Origin: Benincasa hispida
Taxonomy: Eukaryota > Streptophyta > Magnoliopsida > Cucurbitales > Cucurbitaceae
Direction: 5' to 3'
NCBI RefSeq assembly: GCF_009727055.1
Contig: NC_052349.1
Location: 92,721,307-92,785,306 of the forward strand
Length of the DNA: 64,000 nt
The number at the start of each line of letters is the position of its first letter. Position 1 is the stretch's first letter. The translations under genes were made by a program, and so were the position numbers. Of the stretch, positions 33,086 to 45,103 are shown in pieces. The notes beneath the pieces are model-generated. The model did not search any database, was not told where the DNA came from, and saw only the letters and a program-made list of their open reading frames with translations.

Positions 33086-35027
33086 ACAGACTGTACTCTG
33101 TAGATTATGTGGTGCAATTTTCAAACGAGCGGTGCAATTAAGGTTTGTTCTTCCGGTCTTTGCTGCTCGTGGTATTTACTATTGCTTTACCAAGGCCTTA
33201 ATGATTTTGTTTTTCTTTCATTCTATAGGAGGCTAGTGATTTTAAGAATATTCCCAATTGTCTAACCTCCTTGACGAATCAATGGTATCTCTTACATTTG
33301 TCGGCCCAGCAACATGTTTCGATTTTGATCGAGCATGTTATATTGATAACTATATACTAGAATCTGGCCATGCTTATTATGTCAGGAAATTTTGACGTGG
33401 AGCGCTACTAGGTTCTCAATTTATCACCTGGACTTGGGATTGACTGATCTTTATCATGGGACACTGAATTTTGTTGCATGTATAACACACACGATGCCAT
33501 CTGACTGCTTGTTTATTTCCATTTAGAATCTGTTCACTCAGCACACATAGTTCAATTCACCATCTTCTTCTGCAAGGTGACTTCCCTCATGGTTAGTTCT
33601 AGGATGACGACTCTACATTTTTTGAAAAATAGTGACAAAACTCTTGCAATTTTACCTTGCAAATAATAATAATTAGTTGCAAATAATAATAATTAGTAAT
33701 GTAATTTGTATGACTGTTGCTGCTGTTAAAGAAAGGGAAGCACTGGTTTGTTTTTCTTATCTTATCTTGAAATAACACCGTACATTATGATTCTGATAAA
33801 CTCTTCCAATAGATTGCAAGAGAACGATGTGCATGTCGGTTACATGTTCAAACAAGGCTAATGGGACTGGTTAATCCAATTTCCAGTACAGTATATGCCT
33901 TTGTAGTAGTAATTGTTCGTGTAATTTTGCCATATTGTGAGGACATTATAGCCTTCTTTAAGGACTTGCATCTGGATAATGAATTAGTAAGATGGCTTTA
34001 GGAATAATTCATATGGCCTTCTTTGTTTTAGTAGCTTTATTATGTTTATCCCCGTTTGATTTCTCTTCATATAATGGATATTTGGAGGGATAAATACTTT
34101 ACTTATTGCTATTATTATTTATTTACTTTTGGAGGGAAAGTTCTCTAGCTCCGAACTTTTTCAGTAGGAAGCAAATTATTTTTACTCAAATTTTCTTCAC
34201 ACCTCTCATTTTCTGAGGGAGGGATATTAATTTTAGTCAAGTTCGGTTTTACTCATTAATTTTTGGGTTATGGTTAAAAAACACTGATGGTCCCTAAAAT
34301 TTCATGAAAGCTACAATTTAGTGTTTGAATTTTGATCTGTGAAGATTTAATCCGATACTCTCAATTTTATAACAATTTAGTCTTTGAAGTTTACAATGTA
34401 ATAATTTAGTTTTTGTATTTTAAAATTTGTAATAATTTACAAAATTGGAAGAATATAAAATAAATTGTTACTTTTTTGAAAGTTTAAGAGACTAAAAGTG
34501 ATTTTTAACCGGTGTGTTTTTGTTTTTATGTGATAGGGTTCTAAATTTTGTCAATAAAGATGTTTTCAAAAAAGAATTCCTTGGTTCTGTAAAACCGAGA
34601 AATTGAACTGACTGTTCATATTACATTGCACATCAGGATTTTAAATGGACCTGAAATGAGATTATATATGTACCTCCTTAAATATTGAATGGCTTTTCTT
34701 CGACTTTTATTGTACTTTCACATTGTCTTCACTGTTCCTATCATCGTCGTCGAAGACTTGAATAGTAGATTTGAGAACTCTGATAGACCTAAAACAAAGA
34801 AGAAATTGGAACCAAGTCGTGTCCAGCTCTAATTTCAAGTGAGAACTGATGAGAGATTAACTGATTTCTTTTATATTTTCCAACCGACAAATAAACTGAT
34901 GTTTTCAAAGTCAAATAACTTTGATTAGTTCTTTGACAGAATAATGGTTACCTACTATTCATTTTGGTATAATTCACTTAAAATTAAATGTGCTTTGCAT
35001 GGAATGTCGTGCCATATCAAGATAGTA

Positions 35028-35028
35028 T

Positions 35029-35063
<35 letters not shown>
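35028..35063. repeat. (TA)n microsatellite
   Basis: A TA run with one interruption (AAA near 35038). Confidence 0.95.
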
Positions 35064-35317
35064 TTTTGCAGCGGATCAGGTTTCTAACTTTCAAAACTAA
35101 TTGTGAAAGTTAGTTTTGAAATTTAATATGAAAGTTGGAGTTAAAAGTATAAAATTTAATATGAAATTAATCTTGAGTGATTAAATGCGTATTTTAGTTA
35201 GAAGTGATAAAAATGTTTTTGACGATTTTAAAATCACTTCCAAATGATCTCATATTTTATCTTATGAACTTAAATTATGTTAAACAATAACAAGATATGA
35301 ATATCGTATGCAAGATT

Positions 35318-35610
35318 TAAAATGTCGATGTTGATGAAAATATCGAGATCTTTATTTTACGAAAATTTCTATGAAAAAATTTATAAAATGTTAATTTCGA
35401 TGGATATTTTTTGGAAAAATTACAAAAAAAAAAAAAATTAATTAGTAAATGAACTTTTTGATGATTTTCAAAAAAGTTAACATATCTATTATTTAATTAG
35501 TGACATTTTGATGTTTATTTTAAGATTTACCCCTCATGTCGATGTCGAATCTATAGAAACGTGGAAATATCGACATGTCGACGAAAATTTAATACTACGA
35601 TTGTATGTTG
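35318..35610 (+). repeat. Dispersed repeat, partner at 60890-61062
   Basis: Contains AATGTCGATG, GATGGATATT and, at the right end, GACGAAAATTTAATACTA. The same words occur in the same order and orientation at 60890-61062 (GATGGATATTCTTAGAAAAG and GATGAAAATTTAATACTATA). The family is unknown to me. It is probably an old non-autonomous element. Confidence 0.5.
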
Positions 35611-37382
35611 AATTTTTTTTTGTTCTCTTTGTTGTTTTGATCTTCATACATGCAATGTTGAAGTTCAATGGCAAGTATTGAAAGTAAATTGCAGCATGTA
35701 AATTGCAACACATGCTGAGCACTTTCCTTTAGACCCCTCTTTGGTCTTAGGGTTATATTCTTTGATCTTAGGGTGATATTTCAGATGGGGGTATATGAAG
35801 ACATGTTCCCTTATATATTTTGTTAGACTTGGCTGCAGTTGATCATTAGAGATGTTTCATTTAATCTATAACGGGAAGGAAAATCTCCGATTACACAAAG
35901 AATGGAAGAGAGAGTGTGGAGAATTTTCTCCTTCATTGGCTAAACGGAGACGGAGATGAGGATTATATTCCATGTCCCCCATCCCCGCCCGACCCTGTTT
36001 AATTATATATCTATACCCTAAAATGAAAACTCCTAGTCCTAGACCATGAATGTTGTAATATACAAAGTTAGAAAGTAATAGTTAAAATTTAGCTTCTAAA
36101 AATTATGGATATTTAATATTTTAATTATATATTTGCATGTAGAATATTATTATTTTTATTAAAAAAAATTTATAGTGATTTATTTAAATAAAAATAATAT
36201 TGGAAATGCTCCCTACTTGAACAGAATTGAAAATTTTCCAAATTTTATTTGGTTGAAAATAAATGAAAACTAATTAAAAAGAAGAAGAATTAATTAAAAA
36301 ACAAGATGATAAATCCTTCTTACAGGAACCTTTTCTCTACAAAAGTCAACAGAAAAGTTTACAGGGATGAAGGGGTGGGAAAGCCTTCCTCATCCCTCAT
36401 TTTGGTCGTAAGATACTATATTTGTGGCCCAAATCTTGTTATCTTTTTACAATATTGTTTTCCTTCTTATTTTAGGTTGATTATGTCATTTGGTTCAAAA
36501 TTATCCATGATTTCATTAAATGATTTTCTTTATAAAAACATTTGCATTTTAGTTATATATATATTATGAAGGGCATTTTCTATTATTAAACTATCATTTA
36601 ATAGTTAACAACAACTACTACACTTGTCCACACATGAATATAATTCAACCAATTAAGAGATATGGAGTTAGAAGGAATATTTCTTTGGTTTTGGACAGTT
36701 TTTTTAATATTTGAAAAATATTTTCTTGAATCTGTCTTGTAGTTTGACTATGCAAGTGATTGAGTAGAATCTTTCTACATGATTAGGATGGTTGAGTAGC
36801 TCGTCAAATTACGCCTCTAGTAGTTTATTGACACTTGAATTGTCCATTTTGTTAGACTTTTCTTTTAGGTTCACTAGTGAAATAATGTTCCTACTTGATT
36901 AATATATGATAATTATGGGTAGTAAGCTTCTCAAATTACGCCTCTACTACGTACTAGTGATTGTCACTCTATTCTCCACTTTGCTTGATGGATATGTTGT
37001 CTTTTACCTATAGAAATATCCCTGTCTTAGAGCTAAAACATGACTTTCCTTTCAAAAACTAGCAACATCGTTTATGAATATCATGGTTACATTTCTTTGA
37101 TTCTAGGGTTACTATCATGGATTTTCTTTAGAGGTTAAATTACAAGTTTAGTCTATAAAATTTTCAAGTTTGTGTCTTCAAAACATCTTTGAATTTTGAA
37201 AAGTTTTTAATAAGTTTCTCAACTGTCAAGAATTTAAAAAATGTCTAATAAGTTTTTTAACTTTGAATTTTGTGTCTAATAGATTCTTAACATATTAAAA
37301 AATCTTTAAATTAACGAATCTATTAGATTTGAAATTATTTTTTGTCTAACAGAACTTTGAACACTCTCAACTATTCAAGAAC

Positions 37383-37609
37383 TTTACCTTAGAGCTTGTG
37401 GCTTTTTTCACTTTCACTACGTTTGAGCACTCGAGACCTTTAGGACCTTTTTCAGTATTGTCGATATGTACCGCTTCGTGAACTCCTTTCACAATAACTC
37501 GACAATTTAGGCTTTTCAATACGTTTGAGCACTCAAGACCTTTAGGACTTTTCTCGGCATCATTTATGTGTACCGCTTTGTGGGCTCCTTTCACAATAAC
37601 TCGACAAGG
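37383..37609 (-). repeat. 102-bp tandem duplication with an open 34-residue repeat
   Basis: On the minus strand two units read CRVIVKGAHKAVHINDAEK and CRVIVKGVHEAVHIDNTEK, each followed by a PKGLECSNV block. The offset is exactly 102 bp (TCCTTTCACAATAACTCGAC at 37484 and 37586). Differences between units are mostly conservative codon changes. It does not resemble a domain I know. It may be a piece of a captured or decayed gene. Confidence 0.6.
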
Positions 37610-38099
37610 AGATGAAGATTATCCTTGAATGTTCTCTTTAATGAGGGCACTTCATACTCCCTTTAACCTAATTAATGAGTTCTTAGAGAGAATTTGAACC
37701 CTAAAATTAAAGAAAAGTGTAAATACTTAACCATTGAAATATACTCATGTTGACTTACCTTTAGTTATATATCATGGGATCTTTCTCTCATATTAGGGGT
37801 GTTCACGGTTCGGTTTGATTCGGTTTGAGATTTAAATTGATCCGAATCGCAAATTTCAAAAGGTATTTTTCTGAAACTAAACCAAACCATATGTTCGGTT
37901 CGGTTGTGCGGTTTTGGTTTTTTTTTTTTAATTTGAAACAATATATTTAAAAATATAATTTTGACGGTTAATTTTGAAATATAAAAATAATAAAAATTAA
38001 AATGTTTAAAGTTTAATAATAACAATTGCAAATAGTCATTATTTGGTGTTACTAGTTTAGATTACTAATAACACTACAAGTTCAACAACAAATTTAAAA

Positions 38100-38400
38100 A
38101 TTATTCCAAAGTCTAAAAATATAAGTATTACAAACATAAAAAAGTTCTTGTTCTACAAACAATAACATAAAAGTTCTAAAGTGCACATCAATAAATATAA
38201 ATACAAGTCTTAGTGTCCTACAACCAACATTAAACTTCCAAAGTCCACCAAACATAAATATAAGTCCTACAAATATAAAATTCCAAAGTTCATCAAACAT
38301 AAATACAAGTACTACAATACAAACATAAAAGTTCCAAAGTCCATCAAATATAATTAAAATTACTGCAAACATTAAAGTTTCGAAGTCTACCAAACACAAA
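38100..38400. repeat. Subterminal tandem repeats of the hAT element
   Basis: About five degenerate units carrying AAAGTTCCAAAGTCCATCAA and ATAAATACAAGTCCTACAA-like segments, spaced roughly 50-65 bp. They lie between the left terminus and the transposase 3' end. Repeats in this position often bind hAT transposase. That role here is inference. They also create the repetitive minus-strand open frame seen here. Confidence 0.65.
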
Positions 38401-39174
38401 ATTTACAAACATGTTCATGCCACCTTCTCCTTCACATTCTTCCCCTTCTCGTTCTTCTCCTTAATTTTTGCCTCTAAACCTGCTTTGAAGACTACAAAAA
38501 TGATTCTTGTTAACATACTAATTATATAAATAATATATTTGACATATAGAAAGAATGTTTTAAAGATATGAACCTTCTTCAACAATTACAATATCCTCCA
38601 AATATCGTTGAAGACCAACACTAATTACTTTTGAACGTAACCAATTTTGTGCACATACAAGTGCCCTAACTATGGTTAGAGCTAACTTGAAACGAAAAGG
38701 ATAAATTACTCTCCCACTAGTACTGAATGCAGACTCAGAAGTAACTATGGATACCAAAATTGCTAAAAGATCTTGTGTAATTTGGCTAAGAACCTTATAT
38801 CTAGAAGAATTTCTTTTCCACCAATCTAAGATATCAAATTTCTCCTCACGTTTAATACGAGGCTCCAATAAATAAATATCAATTTCTATATCCATACTTA
38901 GTGTATCCTCTTCCTCCATATCTTCAAAACCAATGTCTAAAGCGGTACTAATAATAGAAGTAGTAGTTCAAGATGAAGATATAGTACTCAAAGAACTACT
39001 AGTAGTACTATCACTACAAACCGAAGGTTGACACATTCTTGCACAATCCTTGAACAATTGAGAAGATGAAATTGAACAAGAAGATGAACCATGGGTAAGC
39101 AATGACAAAGTATATTCAACAAATAATTTTCTCAAAACAGACTCCACCTTATTTCCCATTTATTTTGATGTATC

Positions 39175-41273
39175 TGTTGACTAAAATTAGAGGGATGCAA
39201 TATGCGATGCATTTCTTAAGGTTATGCGTTGATACTCATGCGTCGGTGGTCATGCGTTGGAATGAAACTATGCGTTAACAAATGTATGCGATGACCATGC
39301 GTTTTCGTCACAAGTTTTCTTGCGCTCGCGCCAAGTATAACCTGAATATAAGTTTCTCGGGTGATCTGAGGTCGAACTCAGGGACTTGTAACTAAATGCT
39401 ATGCTGTAATGTGTTTGCAGTGGTTGAATAAAAGAATGATGGAGGGTATAAGCTATAAACTACTCATACTCCTATCTAACAGATAAAGCATTTAGAATAT
39501 GAATGAGAGGTAGAGATACGACAACTGTTGACACGTAGTAAATGGATGGAAAATAGATAAAATGTGAGGATGTCTTCATCGCAACCCTTAAGAGTGACCG
39601 CAAAGGCAACCTCAGCCAATGCAAGCTATACGATCATGCTACACATACTTGAGCCTATTTCTAGGACGTATGCTATGTGTATGCGAAGTATCGAGAGGCC
39701 TTATTCCTAAGTCTCTATTCCTGCTCATTTGCTCTCACACATAAACAAGATAACCGCATACCACCACCGTATCCTACTTCTTGGACGCATGCAATATCCT
39801 CTCTGTAAGGTGCTTACGCTGTGTAATAGAAAACAGAGCTTATTCCTAAGTTCCCCATTCTTGCTTATGCGATCTAATCCGCTCTCCTGAGACTTAGATT
39901 TAGATTTTAGACTACTCTCCCAAGTATGCCTAAATGAGGAATGTTACGCTCATAAGACAAGATAATCACATAAACCTGGCTGACGCAAGATTATTCCTAT
40001 CTCTAGTGAATACTGGCTTACATTGCTTAATGCGACAAACCACTTACCCTCCCGGGCAGTTAGTTATTGCTGACTTTACTCATAGACAAGTGTTGCGTCC
40101 ACCTGTAGACAAGCGTTGCTATGCTTCACACTAAGCAAATAAGGTTTTCTCACACACTCGCACAACGCACATCATTCAGTGGTTTGCTACATGCTTCATA
40201 TCTCTAATCCGCATGACTAAGTATGTGATACTCTAACAGTCTCACTAAGTGATGCAATGAATGTTAAAGGTGCTAAGCAAAGAAAGATGGAGATGGAATC
40301 GAAGGAAACTTAGAAATGCATTGAACACACAATGTATTAATTTCTTAATCCAAAATGTAATACAATACAATATAAGAAAAGAAGAGAAAATGAAAGGACC
40401 AGCTGGAAGCAATGTTTTGCTTCCAGCAGTTGTGTGTCAAGGCTGCCGGTGGTGCTATGGAAGGACGGTGGAGCTGACTTCTTCGAGATCTAACTTTGGC
40501 TAAGGCTCTGGTCGTCACTCGAAATGGATGAAGGAGATGAAGAGCTCTCAAGCTTTCTTCTAACGCATTCGTCTGGATCACAAGGATCCACCCAAAGGTA
40601 GGAAACCTTGGATGAAAACCTTACATGATCTGAAATTCTGCTCATCGGCTTCTATTTATAGAGCTTGATCGCCGACAACATTAATGGACCTGCTCTGATT
40701 TTGACATTCGCGGCGCATTGGTTCTTTTTTGAATCTCGGTTGCTAACGGTGTGGAAGGTGAAATGTCAACATCATCTTTTGATTTTTCCGAGATATGCGT
40801 TGATGCTTCCATTCCACCAACCTTGCGGTAATCCTGCTATTATGGTAATCAGTAATCATCATGTAGCCGCAATCTTGAAATGACCGCAATCGCTTCGTTA
40901 CTGCAACTTCTACACGTTGACCGCAATCGCTTGATGATCGCAACTCCTATGTGATGGACGCATGCGGTTGATTACTGCAACACCCATGTGTTGAACGTAT
41001 GCGTTCGCGTTTGCGATGGAGAATTTCTCCACATGCGATCGTCTATGTGATAGCCCGGCTTCTGCGTCTGCGTCCGATTCCTGTGTTAACTACAAAGATA
41101 GACAATTGAACGCATAATAACGCATAATAGTGGGTTAGCTGAGATTCTGAATGTTGAACGACGCAAACTCATGTTCTCATGAATACCTAACATAATTGCC
41201 GCATATTATGCTTAACAGCCCTCATAATTCTAAATAAAAGACCTAAGATGATGTGCATTTCTGCATGTCATTA
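39175..41273 (+). repeat. E2: 2.1-kb solo-LTR-like repeat inserted in the hAT
   Basis: Starts TGTTGACTAAAATTAGAGGG and ends GCATGTCATTA. It is flanked by a perfect 5-bp duplication, GTATC (39170-39174 and 41274-41278). A TATA-like word CTATTTATAGAG is at about 40652-40663. The first 150 bases hold seven ATGCG words. An inverted copy, E1, is at 42071-44227. There is no coding potential. The size, TG start, 5-bp duplication and TATA box favour a solo LTR over a DNA element, although the end reads TA here and CA in E1. Confidence 0.78.
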
Positions 41274-42070
41274 GTATCCATATCAAATAATTGATTCAGA
41301 CAATACATAAGAAATTTCATCTTGTAACGTGGGTCCAAAACAAAAGCAACATACAAAATGAAATTTGTTTTCTCGCTTGTCCCCCAATACTTATCATATT
41401 TCTCTTGCAATTTCAAAGCCATATCATGCAAAAGTAAATTATCAGGACAAGCTACACTTGAATATTCTTTTATGCAATTCTGAATAATATTAATCCCATG
41501 GAAGACCGTTTTGGAAGTAATATAAAGAGACCCTGAAAGTCTAACAGTTGCTTCATAGAATACAGATAAGAATTTAGTAAAAATTCTAACAATTTCCCAA
41601 CCTTTGGTGGTTGATTTACTCTCTTCATTTATGTAGAATGTGTCGTAGTCTTCGAACCTCTCAAATGCTTTTTCAAACTTTTCAGTTGCATCAAGCATTA
41701 AGTATATAGAGTTCCATGTAGTTTGAACATCAAGACATAATATACTCTTACTAGATATGTTTTCCTCTTCAATACACTTCTTAAATTTAGCAAGTCTAGT
41801 AGAAGAAGATCTAACAAACCTCATGACATTTCGAATTTTAGTCAATGTATCATTCACATCTTTTAGATCATCAAAGACAATCAAGTTCAATATATGTGCA
41901 CAACATTTAACATGCAAGAAGTCCCATTCAACACAAACTCATGTTTAAAACACTTCTTTAGATAAGTAATAGTTGTATCATTTGATGGAGCATTATCAAT
42001 AGTTAATGTCAAAACCTTGTCAATACCCCACTGTTTCAAACGTTTCTCCACCTCTTTTCCTATTGTCTCC

Positions 42071-44227
42071 TGATGACATGCAGAAATGCACGTCATCTTA
42101 GGTCTTTTATTTAGAATTATGAGGGCTGTTAAGTATAATATGTGGCAATTATGTTAGGAATTCAAGAGAAAATGAGTTTGTTTGTTTAGCATCAAGAATC
42201 TCGACTAACCCACCATTATGTGTTATTATGCGTTCAGTTGTCTATCTTTGTAGCTAACGCAGGAATCAGACGCATAAGCGGAAGCCGGGCTATCATATAG
42301 ACGAGCGCATGCGGAGAACTTCTCCATTGCAAACGCAAATGCATACTTCAATGCATGGATGTTGCAATAATCAACTGCATGCATCCATCGCATAGGAGTT
42401 GCAATCGTCAAACGATTGCGATCATCGTGTAGAAGTTGCAGTAATCAAGCGAATGCGGTCATTTCAAGATTGCGACTACACGATGATAACCATAATAGCA
42501 GGATTACCGCAAGGTCGGTGGAATGGAAGCATCAACGCATATCTCGAGAAAATCAAAAGATGATGTTGACATTTCACCTACCACGCCGTTAGCAGCAGAA
42601 ATTCAAAAAAGGACCATCACGCCGCAAATGACAAAATTAGAGCAGGTCCACTAATGTTGTTGGTAATCTAGAAGCCGCTGAGCATAACTTCAGATCGTCC
42701 AAGGTTTTCATCCAAGGTTTCCTATCTTCGTGTGGATCCTTGTGATCCAATCGAACGCGTTAGAAGAAAGCTTGAGAGTTCTTCATCTCCTTCATCCATT
42801 CCGAGTGACGATCGGAGTCTTCGCTGGAGTTAGATCTCGAGAGAGTCAGCTCCACCGCCCATCCATGGCACCACCAGCAGCCTTGACACACATCTATTGG
42901 AAGCAAGATATTGCTTCTAGCTGGTCCTTTCATTTTCTCTTATTTTCTTATATTGTATTGTATTACATTTTGGATTAAGAAATTAATACATTTTGTGTTC
43001 AATGCATTTCTATATTTCCTTTGATTCCATCTCCATCTTCATTTACTTAGTATCCTTAATCTTCATTGCATCACTTAGTGAGACTGTTAGAGTATCGCAT
43101 ACTTAGTCATGCGAATTAGAGATATAAAGCATGTAGCAAACCATCAGAAGGTGTGCGTTGTGCGAGTGTGTGAGAAACCTTATTTGCTTAGTGTGAAGNN
43201 NNNNNNNNNNNNNNNNNNNNNNNNNNNNNNNNNNNNNNNNNNNNNNNNNNNNNNNNNNNNNNNNNNNNNNNNNNNNNNNNNNNNNNNNNNNNNNNNNNNN
43301 NNNNNNNNNNNNNNNNNNNNNNNNNNNNNNNNNNNNNNNNNNNNNNNNNNNNNNNNNNNNNNNNNNNNNNNNNNNNNNNNNNNNNNNNNNNNNNNNNNNN
43401 NNNNNNNNNNNNNNNNNNNNNNNNNNNNNNNNNNNNNNNNNNNNNNNNNNNNNNNNNNNNNNNNNNNNNNNNNNNNNNNNNNNNNNNNNNNNNNNNNNNN
43501 NNNNNNNNNNNNNNNNNNNNNNNNNNNNNNNNNNNNNNNNNNNNNNNNNNNNNNNNNNNNNNNNNNNNNNNNNNNNNNNNNNNNNNNNNNNNNNNNNNNN
43601 NNNNNNNNNNNNNNNNNNNNNNNNNNNNNNNNNNNNNNNNNNNNNNNNNNNNNNNNNNNNNNNNNNNNNNNNNNNNNNNNNNNNNNNNNNNNNNNNNNNN
43701 NNNNNAGCCTTTATAGCAACGCCTGTTTAGGCAGACGGCAACACTTGGTTCTATGAGTAAGTTGCATATGTCCTAGAATTAGGCTCGAGTGTGTGTAGCA
43801 TGATCGCATAGCTTGCGTTGGCCGAGGTTGCCCTTGCGGTCACTCTTAAGGGTTGCGATGAAGACATCCTCACATTTTATCTATTTTTCCATGCATTTAC
43901 TATGCGTCAACAGTTGCCATGTCTCTACCTTTCATTCATACTTCCAATGCTTTGTCTGTTAGTTAGGAGTAGAAGTAGTTATTAGCTTATATCCCCCACC
44001 ATTCTTTTATTCATCCGCCGCATACACATTACTGCATACGTCTAGCTACAAGTCCCTAAGTTCGACCTCGGATAACCCGAGAAACTTGCGTTCGCGTTTT
44101 ACTTGGTGCGAGCGCAAGAATTGCCAAGAACGCATGGTCATCGCATACATTCATTAAGGCATAGTTTCATTCCAATGCATGACCACCGACGCATGAGTAT
44201 TAACGCATACCTTAAGATATGCATCAC
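42071..44227 (-). repeat. E1: inverted second copy of the 2.1-kb repeat, cut by G3
   Basis: Reads as the reverse complement of E2, starting (plus strand) TGATGACATGCAGAAATGCA at 42071. Its other end was separated by G3 and lies at 51826-51859, ending CTAATTTTCGTCCTCA. It lacks about 390 bp present in E2 (39676-40070 equivalent) and contains a 507-base N run. No clean 5-bp target duplication is visible around this copy (AAAGG against GGAGA on the minus strand). Confidence 0.8.
43199..43705. other. Assembly gap (507 N)
   Basis: Undetermined bases inside E1. The flanking sequence corresponds to directly adjacent bases in E2 (around 40128-40134), so the true sequence may not be 507 bases long. 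A frame that reads through the N run has no meaning. Confidence 1.
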
Positions 44228-45054
44228 TGTCACACCCTCTCCCAGATTACCCTCTTAATTTGAAAGAGGATATGACTATGGTAGTTACTAGTCCTACTGC
44301 CAATACTTACCACCTTAGCCTTCCAATCTAAATGCCATTCTTCTAAACATTAATAATGTATGCATACAGTATGCCTCCTTAAGGTTCTACATAATATTAT
44401 ATAAACATATGCATACAGCCATGACATAACATCTAAGGAAAAAATATCCACAGATGGACCCAAACAACTCTAACAAAGCCCTAGTCCCTCTCAAAACATG
44501 TGTACATAAACAGATCATCAACCTAAGTCTTCTTAATAAGCTGGGCCTTTAAGTGGCAAGCAGCAACAGGATCAACCTTGAGGAATCTGACCGTTACCTG
44601 AAAAAGGGAAACACAGGAAATCTATGAGCTAGTAGCCCAGTGAGTGACTATAGAATCATATTATGTCATGCAATACATCACTATAAACATGTAAGTATAC
44701 TGATAAGTATCTCAAGCAACTTTCTTTAAATATAGCTTAAAACCATTCTTGTACATCATTAAACATCATATTCCTTAGTTGAGAACGAGCCTACAATGCT
44801 CTAGCTCCCAACGTCTATTACCGACCAAGAGACCCATACTTCGGCCTCCCAAGTTTAAGGATTAAACCGACACGTCACCCCCCACATTTAGTACCTCCAG
44901 CCAAACCAATAAATGAGCTTCCTTATTTAATATATTTTTTTCTTTTCCTTTCTCCACAACTCCTATGTACATAGATTCCCATTGGTTAAATATTTATTAT
45001 AATATTCCTTTAGCTAACATGCTTATCTATGAAACTTAGAGTTCAGGGTTTACA
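44228..45054 (-). repeat. 3' LTR of G3 with a large internal deletion
   Basis: 827 bp. It matches the two ends of the 49769-51825 LTR but lacks its middle. The break is at about 44850, where CGGCCTCCCAAGTTTAAGG joins parts that are about 1.2 kb apart in the other LTR (50390 and 51605). Confidence 0.88.
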
Positions 45055-45103
45055 TTTATCTCCCCCTTGAAAGAAATTTCATCCCCGAAATTTACCTGAC
45101 ATG

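Larger units (their letters stand above)
33086..37785. other. Region 3' of the NEF1-like gene, no gene seen
   Basis: AT-rich. The first several hundred bases should include the NEF1 3' UTR, but no poly(A) site could be fixed. Later parts hold short dispersed repeats of the kind common in plant intergenic DNA (for example 34270-34520 and 37130-37370, with TTTAGT and AATTTA words), a TA microsatellite, and a 102-bp tandem duplication at the right end. Short open frames have no recognisable content. Confidence 0.6.

Noticed and set aside
38094..38399. Hydrophobic 101-residue minus-strand frame that looks like a membrane protein
   Set aside because: Composed of translated subterminal hAT repeats. 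AT-rich repeats read as Phe/Leu/Val-rich peptides.
43109..43756. 215-residue open frame across the N run
   Set aside because: Most of it is undetermined bases. The ends lie in a non-coding repeat.
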